This document shows positions 8,498 through 18,075 of a stretch of DNA of 64,000 nucleotides, in pieces. The notes under the pieces were generated by a model. The model made no database searches. It was not told where the DNA came from and worked only from the letters and a program-made list of their open reading frames with translations. The stretch is from Nitratireductor sp. GTDB taxonomy: Bacteria > Pseudomonadota > Alphaproteobacteria > Rhizobiales > Rhizobiaceae. The stretch is taken from NCBI GenBank assembly GCA_020637805.1, contig JACKJU010000009.1, positions 124,001 to 188,000 on the forward strand. Direction: 5' to 3'. Both the position numbers and the translations under genes were made by a program. How positions within the stretch are numbered: the first letter of the stretch is position 1; every line of letters begins with the position of its first letter.

Positions 8498-10629
8498 TAC
8501 GCTGCTCCTGTCGTGCCATCGGGCTTGCCGTGGCGGGGAATTCTCGCAATTTCATCGAAAAGCGGATCGTTCATCCATTCTTCGATGCCCGGATCGATGG
8601 CATCCGGTGCGTTTTGCGGCCGTCTGCGCAGCGGCGGCGTCCGCCTTGCGGTATGTACTGCGCGCGGGGCAGTTTCCCGGATATGCGCCGCCGTGATTTC
8701 AGGCAGGCTCTGCGGCGCGAGCGGGGGCGGCGTAACCGTTTGCCGCACCGGTGCGATGTTTGACGCGGGTTGCGCATAGGCAGCCGAAACCGGGGCAGCC
8801 GAAACCGCGGCAGCCTGCATGCCGCCTGCCGAGGCGACCCGTCGCACTGCGTTTTCACCCTGATTGGCCACGTGCACCTGCTGTACCTCGCGGGGCTGCA
8901 TGGCGGGTTCTTCCCTGCGGATCGCGGTTTCCTGTTCCGGCCTTGGCTGTCCATCGGCCTTCTGGGGCGCGAAGTAGTTGCCGCTCTCGTCGTCCTGGCG
9001 TTCCATGATGCGGGCCTTGCCGCCTTCAACGAGAAGGACGCGGTCGGCGATTGCCAGGATGCCGCGGCGTTGGGAGACAATCAGAACCGACACGCCATTT
9101 TCACGCGCGCGTTTCAAAGATTCCATGAGCAGTTGCTCGCCCTGCCGGTCGAGGTGGGCATTCGGCTCGTCCAGCACCAGCACCTTCGGCGAGGAATAGA
9201 ATGCCCGTGCCAGTGCGATGCGCTGGCGCTGTCCGCCGGAAAGCGACACGGTGTTCGGGCCAATGACGGTTGAATAGCCGTCGGGAAGATGGGCGATCAT
9301 GTCATGCACGCCAGCCATCTTGGCAGCGGCAACAATACGCTGTTCGTCCAGTTGCACGGCAAGGCGGGCGATGTTTTCGGCGATGGTGCCCGGAAACAGC
9401 ATGATGTCCTGTGGAACATAGCCGATCGCCGCGCCGCGCTGGCCGTTCGGCCATTGCTCGATGTCGAAATCGTCCAGGCGCACGGTTCCCGAGGTAGGCC
9501 GCATTGCCCCAACCATCAGCCGTGCAAGCGTCGACTTGCCTGCTCCCGACGGTCCCATCACGACCATGACTTCACCGGGGTTCATCTGGAAGCTGACATT
9601 GTCGAGGATCGGAGGACGGCCCTCTGCCTCGCCCGGATGATAGGAGAGGTCTTCGACGCTCATGCGGCCGACGGGATCCGGCAATTCCATCGGCGCGTCC
9701 CGCTCGCGGGAGGCGACGACGATGTCCATGATCGAATTGTGGGCCTGACGCGCGTTGAGTACCTGTTCCCAACTGCCGATGAGCTGTTCAACCGGCATGA
9801 GCGAGCGGCCGAGGAGCATGGAGGAGGCGAAGATCATGCCGCCGGACATCGATCCCTCAAGAACCAGATATGCACCCCAGGCCATGGTGCCGACCTGCAG
9901 TGCCTGCCGGACAAACCGTGAGATGCCATAGAAGCGCGACGAATAGACGTTGGCGTCATCAGCGCTGTTCAGAGAGGTGGCGGTCTTGCGGCCCCAGCGG
10001 TTCATGATCGAGGGCAGAAGGCCCATTGCGCGGATATCGTCCGTGCGGCGCATCACCGCCAGGGAAAAGTTGGTCGCATCGCTCTTGGACATCTGGGCGG
10101 ATTCGCGCGATGCCTTGGTCGTCTTGTGGTTCAGCCAGGCAACGCCGACCATCATCAAAATGCCGACGACAGCAACGAGGCCCAGGGTCACGTGCAGAAG
10201 GAACATGAGGACCACAAAGACCGGAAAGAATGGAATGTCGAAAAGGTTGATGAACGGTTTGCTCGACAGGAAACCGCGCACCGTGTTCAGATCGCGAAGC
10301 GCCTTGTTCGGCTCGTGCTTTCCCGATGAATCGTGGACCAGGTGGTCGAAAACGTCCTCGGCATGCTCGATCATGTATTTGGTCGAGAGGCGCTGCGCCA
10401 GTCTGCCGCGAATGATCTCGGCAACCGCATAGAAGCCCAGGGCCACCACGACAATCAGCGTGATGTAGATCAGCGTTTCGATGCTGCGGGAGGTCAATAC
10501 CCTGTCGTAGACCGACAGCATGTGGACGGCGGGAGCCAGCAGCAGCAGGTTTGTAACGAATGAAAAGGCAAACAGCATGCGGAGGGGCACGCGCATGGAA
10601 CGCCTTGCTTCAAGGTCCATTTTACTCAC
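8497..10629 (-). CDS. Type I secretion ABC exporter (PrtD-like permease/ATPase) with altered H-loop and long C-terminal tail
   Basis: 710 residues from a GTG start; an in-frame ATG lies 9 bp further on. The N-terminal membrane domain (about 15-300) lacks a C39 peptidase domain, as in the PrtD branch. The nucleotide-binding domain shows Walker A GPSGAGKST (359-367), Q-loop (Q407), signature LSGGQ (463-467) and Walker B VLVLDE (483-488, catalytic Glu present). The switch His expected in the H-loop is Gln (Q520, codon CAA at 9070-9072; context LIVSQRRGIL). After the NBD there is a tail of roughly 155 residues rich in Pro, Gln, Ala and Arg, beyond the usual PrtD length. The repeat protein at 1-5928 is the obvious candidate substrate, by proximity only. 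Confidence 0.92.
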   Translation of the reverse strand: MSKMDLEARRSMRVPLRMLFAFSFVTNLLLLAPAVHMLSVYDRVLTSRSIETLIYITLIVVVALGFYAVAEIIRGRLAQRLSTKYMIEHAEDVFDHLVHDSSGKHEPNKALRDLNTVRGFLSSKPFINLFDIPFFPVFVVLMFLLHVTLGLVAVVGILMMVGVAWLNHKTTKASRESAQMSKSDATNFSLAVMRRTDDIRAMGLLPSIMNRWGRKTATSLNSADDANVYSSRFYGISRFVRQALQVGTMAWGAYLVLEGSMSGGMIFASSMLLGRSLMPVEQLIGSWEQVLNARQAHNSIMDIVVASRERDAPMELPDPVGRMSVEDLSYHPGEAEGRPPILDNVSFQMNPGEVMVVMGPSGAGKSTLARLMVGAMRPTSGTVRLDDFDIEQWPNGQRGAAIGYVPQDIMLFPGTIAENIARLAVQLDEQRIVAAAKMAGVHDMIAHLPDGYSTVIGPNTVSLSGGQRQRIALARAFYSSPKVLVLDEPNAHLDRQGEQLLMESLKRARENGVSVLIVSQRRGILAIADRVLLVEGGKARIMERQDDESGNYFAPQKADGQPRPEQETAIRREEPAMQPREVQQVHVANQGENAVRRVASAGGMQAAAVSAAPVSAAYAQPASNIAPVRQTVTPPPLAPQSLPEITAAHIRETAPRAVHTARRTPPLRRRPQNAPDAIDPGIEEWMNDPLFDEIARIPRHGKPDGTTGAA

Positions 10630-10878
10630 GATACGCTTCTTTCTCCGGACGGGACGGATTTCAAGGTGGAACCTATGGTTTGGAAAAAGTAAGCGGATAT
10701 GCCTAACAAAGCGTTAGAGCCGTCATGAATTCACATTGGCGCTGAACCGGAATCTGCGGGATCCGGGCATTCGTCAACAGGTAAGCCACGCCGGGCCAAC
10801 CATGCAGGGCAGACCATGCAGGTCCGGCCATGCGGCGGCGGACAAGCGGTCCGTCGACAGGCGACATGCTTCTGTATC

Positions 10879-10908
10879 GTTCATGCCCGCGCATGCGCGG
10901 ACATGAAC
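10879..10908. repeat. 30-nt near-perfect palindrome in the T1SS upstream region
   Basis: The halves GTTCATGCCCGCGCA and TGCGCGGACATGAAC are reverse complements except for one position. It lies 35 bp past the stop of the M15-like gene and 250 bp before the ABC exporter start, both on the minus strand. There is no T-tract, so it may be a hairpin or a dimer-binding operator. The rest of the gene-free stretch 10630-10942 shows no coding signal, only two short ACCATGCAGG-like direct repeats near 10800. Confidence 0.6.
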
Positions 10909-10942
10909 CGGTATTGCATGTGAGAGCGGGAGCCTCGCAGCC

Positions 10943-11353
10943 CTACCAGGTGCGGCGAGGTCCGTTGTCGATGTGATAGAAGCCCTGCGGGTAACGCGAA
11001 TAGCCGCCGACGCTCGGATGCGAGCGGATGTACTGAAGCACTTGCCCGCTATCGCCCTTGACCGAAAAATCGACGGCGCGGCAGGACAGATGATAGGAGT
11101 GGGGCTTGCCGCCCTTGCGGGCGTTCTCGATTGGCCAGCGGAAGGTCGAATGGATCTGCACCGGGCCGTATTTGCGCGCGATCTGGTTCAGGACGAGCTT
11201 CAACTCCAGCGGTACGCACCACTTGGTGTCATTCCAGGTGATCTGGGGTGGCCGCAGGAAGTAGAAGATATCGCCGCCTGATGCACAGGAGGTGAGGGAA
11301 ATGGAACTCAGGGCCAGCAGCATTGCTGCAGCAAGGCGCGGCTTGGCTTGCAT
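10943..11353 (-). CDS. M15-family (YcbK/DUF882-like) putative murein peptidase lipoprotein
   Basis: 136 residues with a lipoprotein signal peptide (lipobox LTSC, Cys at about 23). The core has SYHLSCRAVDF and GFYHIDNGPRRTW, matching the SxHxxGxAxD ... HxD zinc-ligand layout of M15 D-Ala-D-Ala carboxypeptidase/endopeptidase proteins, except that the usual Gly is Cys. An AAGGA site precedes the ATG. It lies 130 bp downstream of a larger paralogue on the same strand with the same ending (HIDxGPRRTW), so the pair arose by duplication. A periplasmic role in cutting or binding peptidoglycan is inferred from the family. Confidence 0.8.
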   Translation of the reverse strand: MQAKPRLAAAMLLALSSISLTSCASGGDIFYFLRPPQITWNDTKWCVPLELKLVLNQIARKYGPVQIHSTFRWPIENARKGGKPHSYHLSCRAVDFSVKGDSGQVLQYIRSHPSVGGYSRYPQGFYHIDNGPRRTW

Positions 11354-11483
11354 TGTGGAGGTCCTTTTACGCAGATACTGATCGGACCCGGTAAAATTGA
11401 GCCAAAGCCGTTAAGAAACTGTCAATGTATGTCAGCGGCCGGTTTTGGAGCGGGGACCGCCCCTTGATGGCGGAACCTGCCGT

Positions 11484-12188
11484 TCATCCTTTCCAGGTGC
11501 GCCGTGGACCGGTATCGATATGGAAGAAGCCCGAGCGGTATCTCTTCAATCCGCCCACCGAACGGAAGCGGGCAAGGTAGTTCAGGACGCCGCGACCGCC
11601 GCGTACGACGCGAAAATCCACTGCCTGGCAGCGAAGGTGATAGGAACTTCTTGCGCCGCCCACCCGGCGGTTCTTGCGCTGCGAACGGTAGGTGGAGTTG
11701 ATGACTACCGGTCCGAAGTTGGCTGCAACGGAATTGATCACGCTCTTGAGGCTGGCCGGAACGCATTCCCAGGGGGCATTGACCCGGATATTCCCGACAA
11801 CGCGCGCCGACGAGGTGACGGAAGCCTTGCGCACCAGTTTCTTTTCGCTCGCTTCGGGTTTGGCGGGTGAATTCGGCCGGAATGCAAACTGTGTGGCAAT
11901 TGCCGGTGTGCTGGCGGCTGCCTTTCCATCCGCGTCGCTCCTGGCGGAAGCTGCGTATTTGCGGAGGAACTCGGCGCGCGCCTCCTCGAATTTGCTCATG
12001 TTCTGCCGCTGCTGTTCCATTGCCTGTTCCTGCAACGAGCTTGCCGATTGTCCGGTTTGCGCAATGGTGGCGGTGGAGGAGGGCCTGTTGGCGGTGTCGA
12101 CCGATGAGGCGGTGCAGCCCACTATCGGCGCGGCTACCAGCAACAATCCTGCAATGAACGAATGCCGTGCGGGAAATGAAAGATTCAT
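11484..12188 (-). CDS. M15-family (YcbK/DUF882-like) putative murein peptidase lipoprotein, longer paralogue
   Basis: 234 residues. A signal peptide ends in a lipobox (PIVGC). Residues about 30-120 form a low-complexity Ser/Ala/Gln-rich linker, then the catalytic-like domain follows with INSTYRSQRKNRRVGG, SYHLRCQAVDF and FFHIDTGPRRTW. Zinc-ligand His and Asp positions are kept; the Gly of SxHxxGxAxD is Cys, as in its neighbour. Probably an outer-membrane-anchored periplasmic enzyme acting on peptidoglycan peptides (family knowledge). It is divergent from acetyl-CoA synthetase across about 375 bp. Confidence 0.8.
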   Translation of the reverse strand: MNLSFPARHSFIAGLLLVAAPIVGCTASSVDTANRPSSTATIAQTGQSASSLQEQAMEQQRQNMSKFEEARAEFLRKYAASARSDADGKAAASTPAIATQFAFRPNSPAKPEASEKKLVRKASVTSSARVVGNIRVNAPWECVPASLKSVINSVAANFGPVVINSTYRSQRKNRRVGGARSSYHLRCQAVDFRVVRGGRGVLNYLARFRSVGGLKRYRSGFFHIDTGPRRTWKG

Positions 12189-12292
12189 TGAACCGTACCC
12201 CAGTTCAAATTCCCCGCCGCCTGTCGCCGATTGGTGTTAGCAGCGCCGGTTGCACCGCAGATCAACAAGGGCAGACAGAAGCTGCGGGAAAA

Positions 12293-12319
12293 TAATATCG
12301 CGCATCTGCGCGACTATTA
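12293..12319. repeat. Imperfect palindrome between the M15-like gene and acsA
   Basis: CGCGCA/TGCGCG arms around TC, flanked by TAATA/TATTA. A second inverted repeat, ATCAATT-N8-AATTGAT, follows at 12354-12375. Both lie in the AT-richer part of the 375-bp divergent intergenic region and look like candidate operator sites. Regulator unknown. Confidence 0.45.
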
Positions 12320-12467
12320 GTTGAACGTGGGAGATGTGCGCAAGTGCAGCGCGATCAATTCATTTTTCAATTGATTACAATCACTTTTGTACAAGTTTTA
12401 CCGGTCATGCATCCACGCGAAAGGATTTCGGGCAATGAATCCCGGTCAGTGGAGTTCTCATCCATCG

Positions 12468-12540
12468 TATAATGGACTTGGGCCGGGATTTGCGGAATAA
12501 CGTTGGCACGCGCGGGTGGCATTGTGCCAGTCCCGCAAAT
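12468..12540 (+). promoter_or_regulatory. Candidate acsA promoter -10 and nested inverted repeats in the 5' leader
   Basis: A perfect TATAAT lies at 12468-12473; the -35 is poor. Just downstream, ATTTGCGG (12488-12495) pairs with CCGCAAAT (12533-12540), enclosing TGGCAC (12504-12509) with GTGCCA (12524-12529). The structure ends 24 bases before the acsA ATG. It could be an mRNA hairpin or an operator. I know of no named element matching it. Confidence 0.4.
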
Positions 12541-12564
12541 TTTGGGAAGCGCGGGAGGAATCGC

Positions 12565-14520
<1,956 letters not shown>

Positions 14521-14540
14521 AGCCATTCAGATGCTTTGAA

Positions 14541-14573
14541 AAAAGGGGAGCCATTGGCTCCCCTTTTGCTTTT
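14541..14573 (+). terminator. Rho-independent terminator of acsA
   Basis: AAAAGGGGAGCC (14541-14552) pairs with GGCTCCCCTTTT (14556-14567) with a 3-nt loop, followed by a T-rich tract, 20 bp after the acsA stop. Confidence 0.85.
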
Positions 14574-14584
14574 CGCTCTTCGCA

Positions 14585-14616
14585 AGAAAAAGCCGGCGGC
14601 CCTGGGGCCACCGGCT
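14585..14616 (-). terminator. Rho-independent terminator of asd
   Basis: Read on the minus strand, a 12-bp GC-rich stem with one mismatch (14604-14616 with 14591-14602) is followed by TTTTTCTT. It lies about 25 bp past the asd stop codon. Confidence 0.8.
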
Positions 14617-14641
14617 CGATCATTCTATCCCTGCCCGATGC

Positions 14642-15676
14642 TCAGGCTGCCTGTGCCTTCGGCTTGATCAGGCCACGGTTCACCAGCAGTTCGGCGATCT
14701 GCACGGTGTTCAGTGCAGCGCCCTTGCGCAGGTTGTCCGAAACGACCCACATGTTGAGGCCGTTTTCCACGGTGGAATCCTCGCGAATACGGGAAATGTA
14801 GGTTGCGTCCTCGCCGGCGCATTCATGCGGGGTCATGTAACCGCCGTTCTCGCGCTTGTCGATCACGAGGCAGCCCGGTGCCTCGCGCAGGATCGAACGT
14901 GCCTCGTCTGCCGTAATCGGGTTCTCGAACTCGATGTTGACGGCTTCCGAGTGGCCGATGAAGACCGGGACGCGCACGGCGGTGCAGGTGACCTTGATGC
15001 TCTTGTCGAGCATCTTCTTGGTTTCTGCGACGACCTTCCATTCCTCTTTCGTGTAGCCGTCTTCCATGAAGACGTCGATATGGGGAATGACGTTGAAGGC
15101 GATGCGCTTGGTGAACTTCTTCGGCTCCACCGGGTCGCTGACGTAGATGGCCTTGGTCTGGTCGAAGAGTTCGTCCATGCCATCCTTGCCGGCACCCGAA
15201 ACAGACTGGTAGGTCGAGACAACGACGCGCTTGATCTTGGCGTGGTCGTGAAGCGGCTTCAGTGCCACGACCAGCTGCGCGGTCGAGCAGTTCGGGTTGG
15301 CGATGATGTTCTTTTTCGTGAAGCCGGTCACGGCATCGGCGTTGACTTCAGGAACGATGAGCGGAACGTCTGCGTCGTAGCGGAAGGCGGAAGAGTTGTC
15401 GATTACGACGCAACCCTGCTTGCCGATCTTGGGCGACCACAGTTTCGATGTCTCGCCGCCTGCCGACATCAATGCAATGTCGGTGTCGGAGAAGTCGTAA
15501 TCGTCGAGCGCCTTGACCTTGAGTGTCTTGTCGCCGAACGAGACTTCCCGGCCAATGCTTCTGCGCGAAGCGAGGGGAACTACTGTGTCAGCCGGAAACC
15601 CGCGTTCAGCGAGAATGTCCAGCATTTCGCGGCCCACATTGCCCGTGGCGCCGACAATGGCGATTTTGAAACCCAT
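14642..15676 (-). CDS. asd: Aspartate-semialdehyde dehydrogenase
   Basis: 344 residues. NADP-binding GATGNVG at the N-terminus, catalytic Cys130 in NPNCSTAQ, substrate-binding STYQSVSGAG and HSEAVNIEFE. It reduces aspartyl phosphate to aspartate semialdehyde, the branch point to Lys/DAP, Met, Thr and Ile. An AGAGAGG Shine-Dalgarno site lies 7 bases before the ATG. The leader upstream contains a possible 11-codon ORF with three Lys and three Thr codons and two competing stems, one next to this Shine-Dalgarno site. Single gene with its own terminator. Confidence 0.97.
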   Translation of the reverse strand: MGFKIAIVGATGNVGREMLDILAERGFPADTVVPLASRRSIGREVSFGDKTLKVKALDDYDFSDTDIALMSAGGETSKLWSPKIGKQGCVVIDNSSAFRYDADVPLIVPEVNADAVTGFTKKNIIANPNCSTAQLVVALKPLHDHAKIKRVVVSTYQSVSGAGKDGMDELFDQTKAIYVSDPVEPKKFTKRIAFNVIPHIDVFMEDGYTKEEWKVVAETKKMLDKSIKVTCTAVRVPVFIGHSEAVNIEFENPITADEARSILREAPGCLVIDKRENGGYMTPHECAGEDATYISRIREDSTVENGLNMWVVSDNLRKGAALNTVQIAELLVNRGLIKPKAQAA

Positions 15677-15688
15677 GATCTTGCCTCT

Positions 15689-15744
15689 CTCTCCCCGCTG
15701 TCAGTCTGACAAGCATCACCCGCCCGCCCCCGGGGAGAGTGATG
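15689..15744 (-). promoter_or_regulatory. Putative asd leader with mutually exclusive stems
   Basis: Stem B: 15731-15739 pairs perfectly (9 bp, GC-rich) with 15689-15697, abutting and partly covering the asd Shine-Dalgarno region (15684-15690). Stem A: 15739-15744 pairs with 15714-15719 (6 bp). The two cross, so forming A prevents B. A small TGTCA/TGACA hairpin (15699-15711) sits inside the loop of B. Seen directly in the sequence; a control role is inference. Confidence 0.4.
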
Positions 15745-15755
15745 GGGCGGCCGCG

Positions 15756-15791
15756 TCATTTACCGGTAGTGGTCTTCTTCGCGATGCTCAT
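15756..15791 (-). CDS. Putative asd leader peptide, 11 codons, Lys/Thr-rich
   Basis: An ATG-started ORF reading MSIAKKTTTGK and ending in TGA, 79 bp upstream of asd. Six of eleven residues are Lys or Thr, two end products of the pathway asd serves, and Ile is also present. The start lies only a few bases after the predicted transcription start, so the message would be nearly leaderless. It is short enough to occur by chance; the codon content and position are what make it notable. Confidence 0.35.
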   Translation of the reverse strand: MSIAKKTTTGK

Positions 15792-15800
15792 GGTGGCGCC

Positions 15801-15829
15801 TAAATGATGCATTGCGGCAAAAAAGTCAA
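15801..15829 (-). promoter_or_regulatory. Candidate sigma-70 promoter of asd
   Basis: Minus strand TTGACT (-35, 15829-15824), a 17-nt spacer and CATTTA (-10, 15806-15801). The predicted start near 15794 lies just before the leader ORF. Confidence 0.4.
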
Positions 15830-15882
15830 TTGCGGCATGTTCATGCTTTCGACGAAAGCTGATCGTGCGACGCCGGAGAGGT

Positions 15883-16734
15883 CTATTTGAACAGAACGAG
15901 GCTGATCGCCATCATCGCCATGCCGATGACGATACCATAGACGGTCTCGTGTCCGTGCGCATAGCGTCTCGCTGCAGGCAGGAGTTCGTCGAGCGCGAGG
16001 AAGACCATGGCGCCGGCGAGAATTCCAAAGACGGCCCCGAAGACATCCGGGGTGAGAAACGGCGCAAGAACAAGATAGCCGACCAGTGCGCCGAAGGGTT
16101 CGGCAAGGCCCGATATCACGGTTGCCCAGACAGCCTTGGCCCTGGATTGGGTGGCATAGAACACCGGAACGGCAATCGAGACACCTTCGGGAATGTTGTG
16201 TATGGCGATGGCGACCGCAACGGCAAGGCCCACTGACGGTTCGTCGAGCGTTGCAAAGAAGGTTGCGAGACCCTCGGGAAGATTGTGGCCGGTAATCGCC
16301 AGCGCGGCCATCAGGCCCACCCTGTTCAGCGATTGCTTGTGGTCGTGATGCACCATGGTGACATTCGGCACCGGCTTTTCAGGATCGGTGGCGACCTTGC
16401 CCACCTCCTGGGTGTCCATGGATGCATGCGGATTGGGGATCAGCCTATCTATAGCCACCAGGACCGCAACACCGGCGAAGAACCAGAGTGTCGCCAGCAT
16501 GTAGCCGGTGCGGTCGTCATGGGTCTCCATGAAGGCCAGTTGCGACTTGACGAAGATCTCGACCAGCGAGACGTAGACCATCGCACCCGCCGCAAAGGCA
16601 AGGCCAAAGGCAAGGAGCCGCGTGTTGGTGTGCCGTGCGAACACGACGAGCAAGGAACCGATGACGGTGGCGAGGCCCGCGCCAACCGTTATTGCGAGCG
16701 CGATCAGCGCATTTGGTCCGAATAACTCTTGCAT
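15883..16734 (-). CDS. zupT: ZIP-family divalent metal (zinc) transporter, ZupT-like
   Basis: 283 residues starting MQELFGPNALIAL; GAAAGGCAAG precedes this ATG and the upstream in-frame extension looks non-coding. About eight membrane helices, the HNLPEG and HNIPEG signature motifs of transmembrane segments 4 and 5 that line the metal path, and a His-rich cytoplasmic stretch (VHHDHKQ) between helices. The family imports Zn and other divalent metals across the inner membrane. It is monocistronic between asd and leuB; no Zur-type site was recognised. Confidence 0.88.
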   Translation of the reverse strand: MQELFGPNALIALAITVGAGLATVIGSLLVVFARHTNTRLLAFGLAFAAGAMVYVSLVEIFVKSQLAFMETHDDRTGYMLATLWFFAGVAVLVAIDRLIPNPHASMDTQEVGKVATDPEKPVPNVTMVHHDHKQSLNRVGLMAALAITGHNLPEGLATFFATLDEPSVGLAVAVAIAIHNIPEGVSIAVPVFYATQSRAKAVWATVISGLAEPFGALVGYLVLAPFLTPDVFGAVFGILAGAMVFLALDELLPAARRYAHGHETVYGIVIGMAMMAISLVLFK

Positions 16735-16870
16735 CTTGCCTTTCGTGTCGGATTTGGGACGTCTGGACGATTTCAGCGCCAGGGGTGCACGGATAGCCCC
16801 GGCAAGCGACTGAACTTGCTTGCGCATCCTCGCATGGGATTGACCGTATCGCCACAGGAAAGCGCATATG

Positions 16871-16900
16871 AAAAACCGGCTGCCCTGAGGCCGCCGGTTT
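16871..16900 (-). terminator. Rho-independent terminator of leuB
   Basis: AAACCGGC (16873-16880) pairs with GCCGGTTT (16893-16900); on the minus strand the stem runs into TTTTT. It lies 43 bp past the leuB stop. Confidence 0.75.
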
Positions 16901-16942
16901 GAAGCATATACGGCCAGAGACCGCCAGAGACGGTTGGCGGAA

Positions 16943-18052
16943 TCAGGCGGAAAGTGCCTTGTATTCCTCCAGGATCGCATCGCCCATCTGGGAGGTGGAA
17001 ACCGGGCTGTCGCCAGCTGCCGCGATGTCGGCGGTGCGAATGCCCTTGTCGAGGACATTGGCAATTGCCGTCTCGAGTCTGGTGGCTTCCTCGATCATCT
17101 CGAAGGAATAGCGCAGGCACATGGCGAAAGAGGCAATCATGGCGATCGGGTTGGCCTTCTGCTGACCAGCGATGTCCGGAGCGGAGCCGTGGACCGGTTC
17201 GTAGAGGGCCTTGCGCTTGCCGGTTTTCGCGTCCGGCGCGCCGAGCGATGCAGAGGGCAGCATGCCCAGCGAACCGGTCAGCATGGCGGCAACGTCGGAC
17301 AGCATGTCGCCAAACAGGTTGTCGGTGACGATCACGTCGAACTGTTTCGGCCAGCGCACAAGCTGCATTCCGCCCGCATCGGCAAGCATGTGGGAAAGCT
17401 CGACATCCGGGTAGTTTCTCTTGTGATAGTCGCTGACGACTTCCTTCCAGAGTACCCCCGATTTCATGACATTGTGTTTTTCCATCGAGCAGACTTTGTT
17501 GGAACGGGTCTTGGCCAGTTCGCAGGCAACACCGGTAATGCGCTCGATCTCGTAGGTATCATAGACCTGTGTGTCGATGCCGCGCTTCTGACCATTGCCA
17601 AGGTCGATGATCTCTTTCGGCTCGCCGAAATAGACGCCGCCCGTCAGTTCGCGCACGATCAGAATGTCGAGGCCTTCAACCACTTCCGGCTTGAGCGAGG
17701 AAGATGCAGCGAGCGCGGGATAGCAGATTGCGGGGCGGAGGTTGGCAAAGAGTTCCATGTCCTTGCGAAGGCGCAGAAGACCAGCCTCGGGGCGAACCTC
17801 ATAAGGTACGCTATCCCATTTCGGTCCGCCCACCGCGCCGAACAGTACTGCATCGGCTGCCACTGCCTTTGCCATGTCGTCTTCCGAAATCGCCTGGCCA
17901 TGCGCGTCGTAGGCACATCCGCCGACAAGGCCTTCATCGGTGGTGAAGCCCGCGCCCTGTTCATTCATCCAGGAAATGAGCTTGTGGACTTCCGCCATTG
18001 CTTCGGGGCCGATGCCGTCACCCGGCAGGAGAAATAGCTTGCGTTCGGTCAT
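16943..18052 (-). CDS. leuB: 3-isopropylmalate dehydrogenase
   Basis: 369 residues from MTERKLFLLPGDGIGPE. Family hallmarks: GDGIGPE near the N-terminus, the substrate-Arg region (RKDMELFANLRP), VTDNLFGDMLSD with the metal-binding Asp residues, and EPVHGSAPDIAGQ for NAD binding. It oxidises and decarboxylates 3-isopropylmalate in leucine synthesis in the cytoplasm. leuD lies about 30 kb away in this window and leuA/leuC are not seen. A 10-bp hairpin lies just upstream. Confidence 0.97.
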   Translation of the reverse strand: MTERKLFLLPGDGIGPEAMAEVHKLISWMNEQGAGFTTDEGLVGGCAYDAHGQAISEDDMAKAVAADAVLFGAVGGPKWDSVPYEVRPEAGLLRLRKDMELFANLRPAICYPALAASSSLKPEVVEGLDILIVRELTGGVYFGEPKEIIDLGNGQKRGIDTQVYDTYEIERITGVACELAKTRSNKVCSMEKHNVMKSGVLWKEVVSDYHKRNYPDVELSHMLADAGGMQLVRWPKQFDVIVTDNLFGDMLSDVAAMLTGSLGMLPSASLGAPDAKTGKRKALYEPVHGSAPDIAGQQKANPIAMIASFAMCLRYSFEMIEEATRLETAIANVLDKGIRTADIAAAGDSPVSTSQMGDAILEEYKALSA

Positions 18053-18075
18053 GGTGCTGCCTTTGCTGAAAGGAA

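Noticed and set aside
12504..12520. TGGCACG in the acsA leader as a sigma-54 -24 box
   Set aside because: No TTGC-like -12 element at the required spacing; the sequence is better explained as one arm of an inverted repeat.
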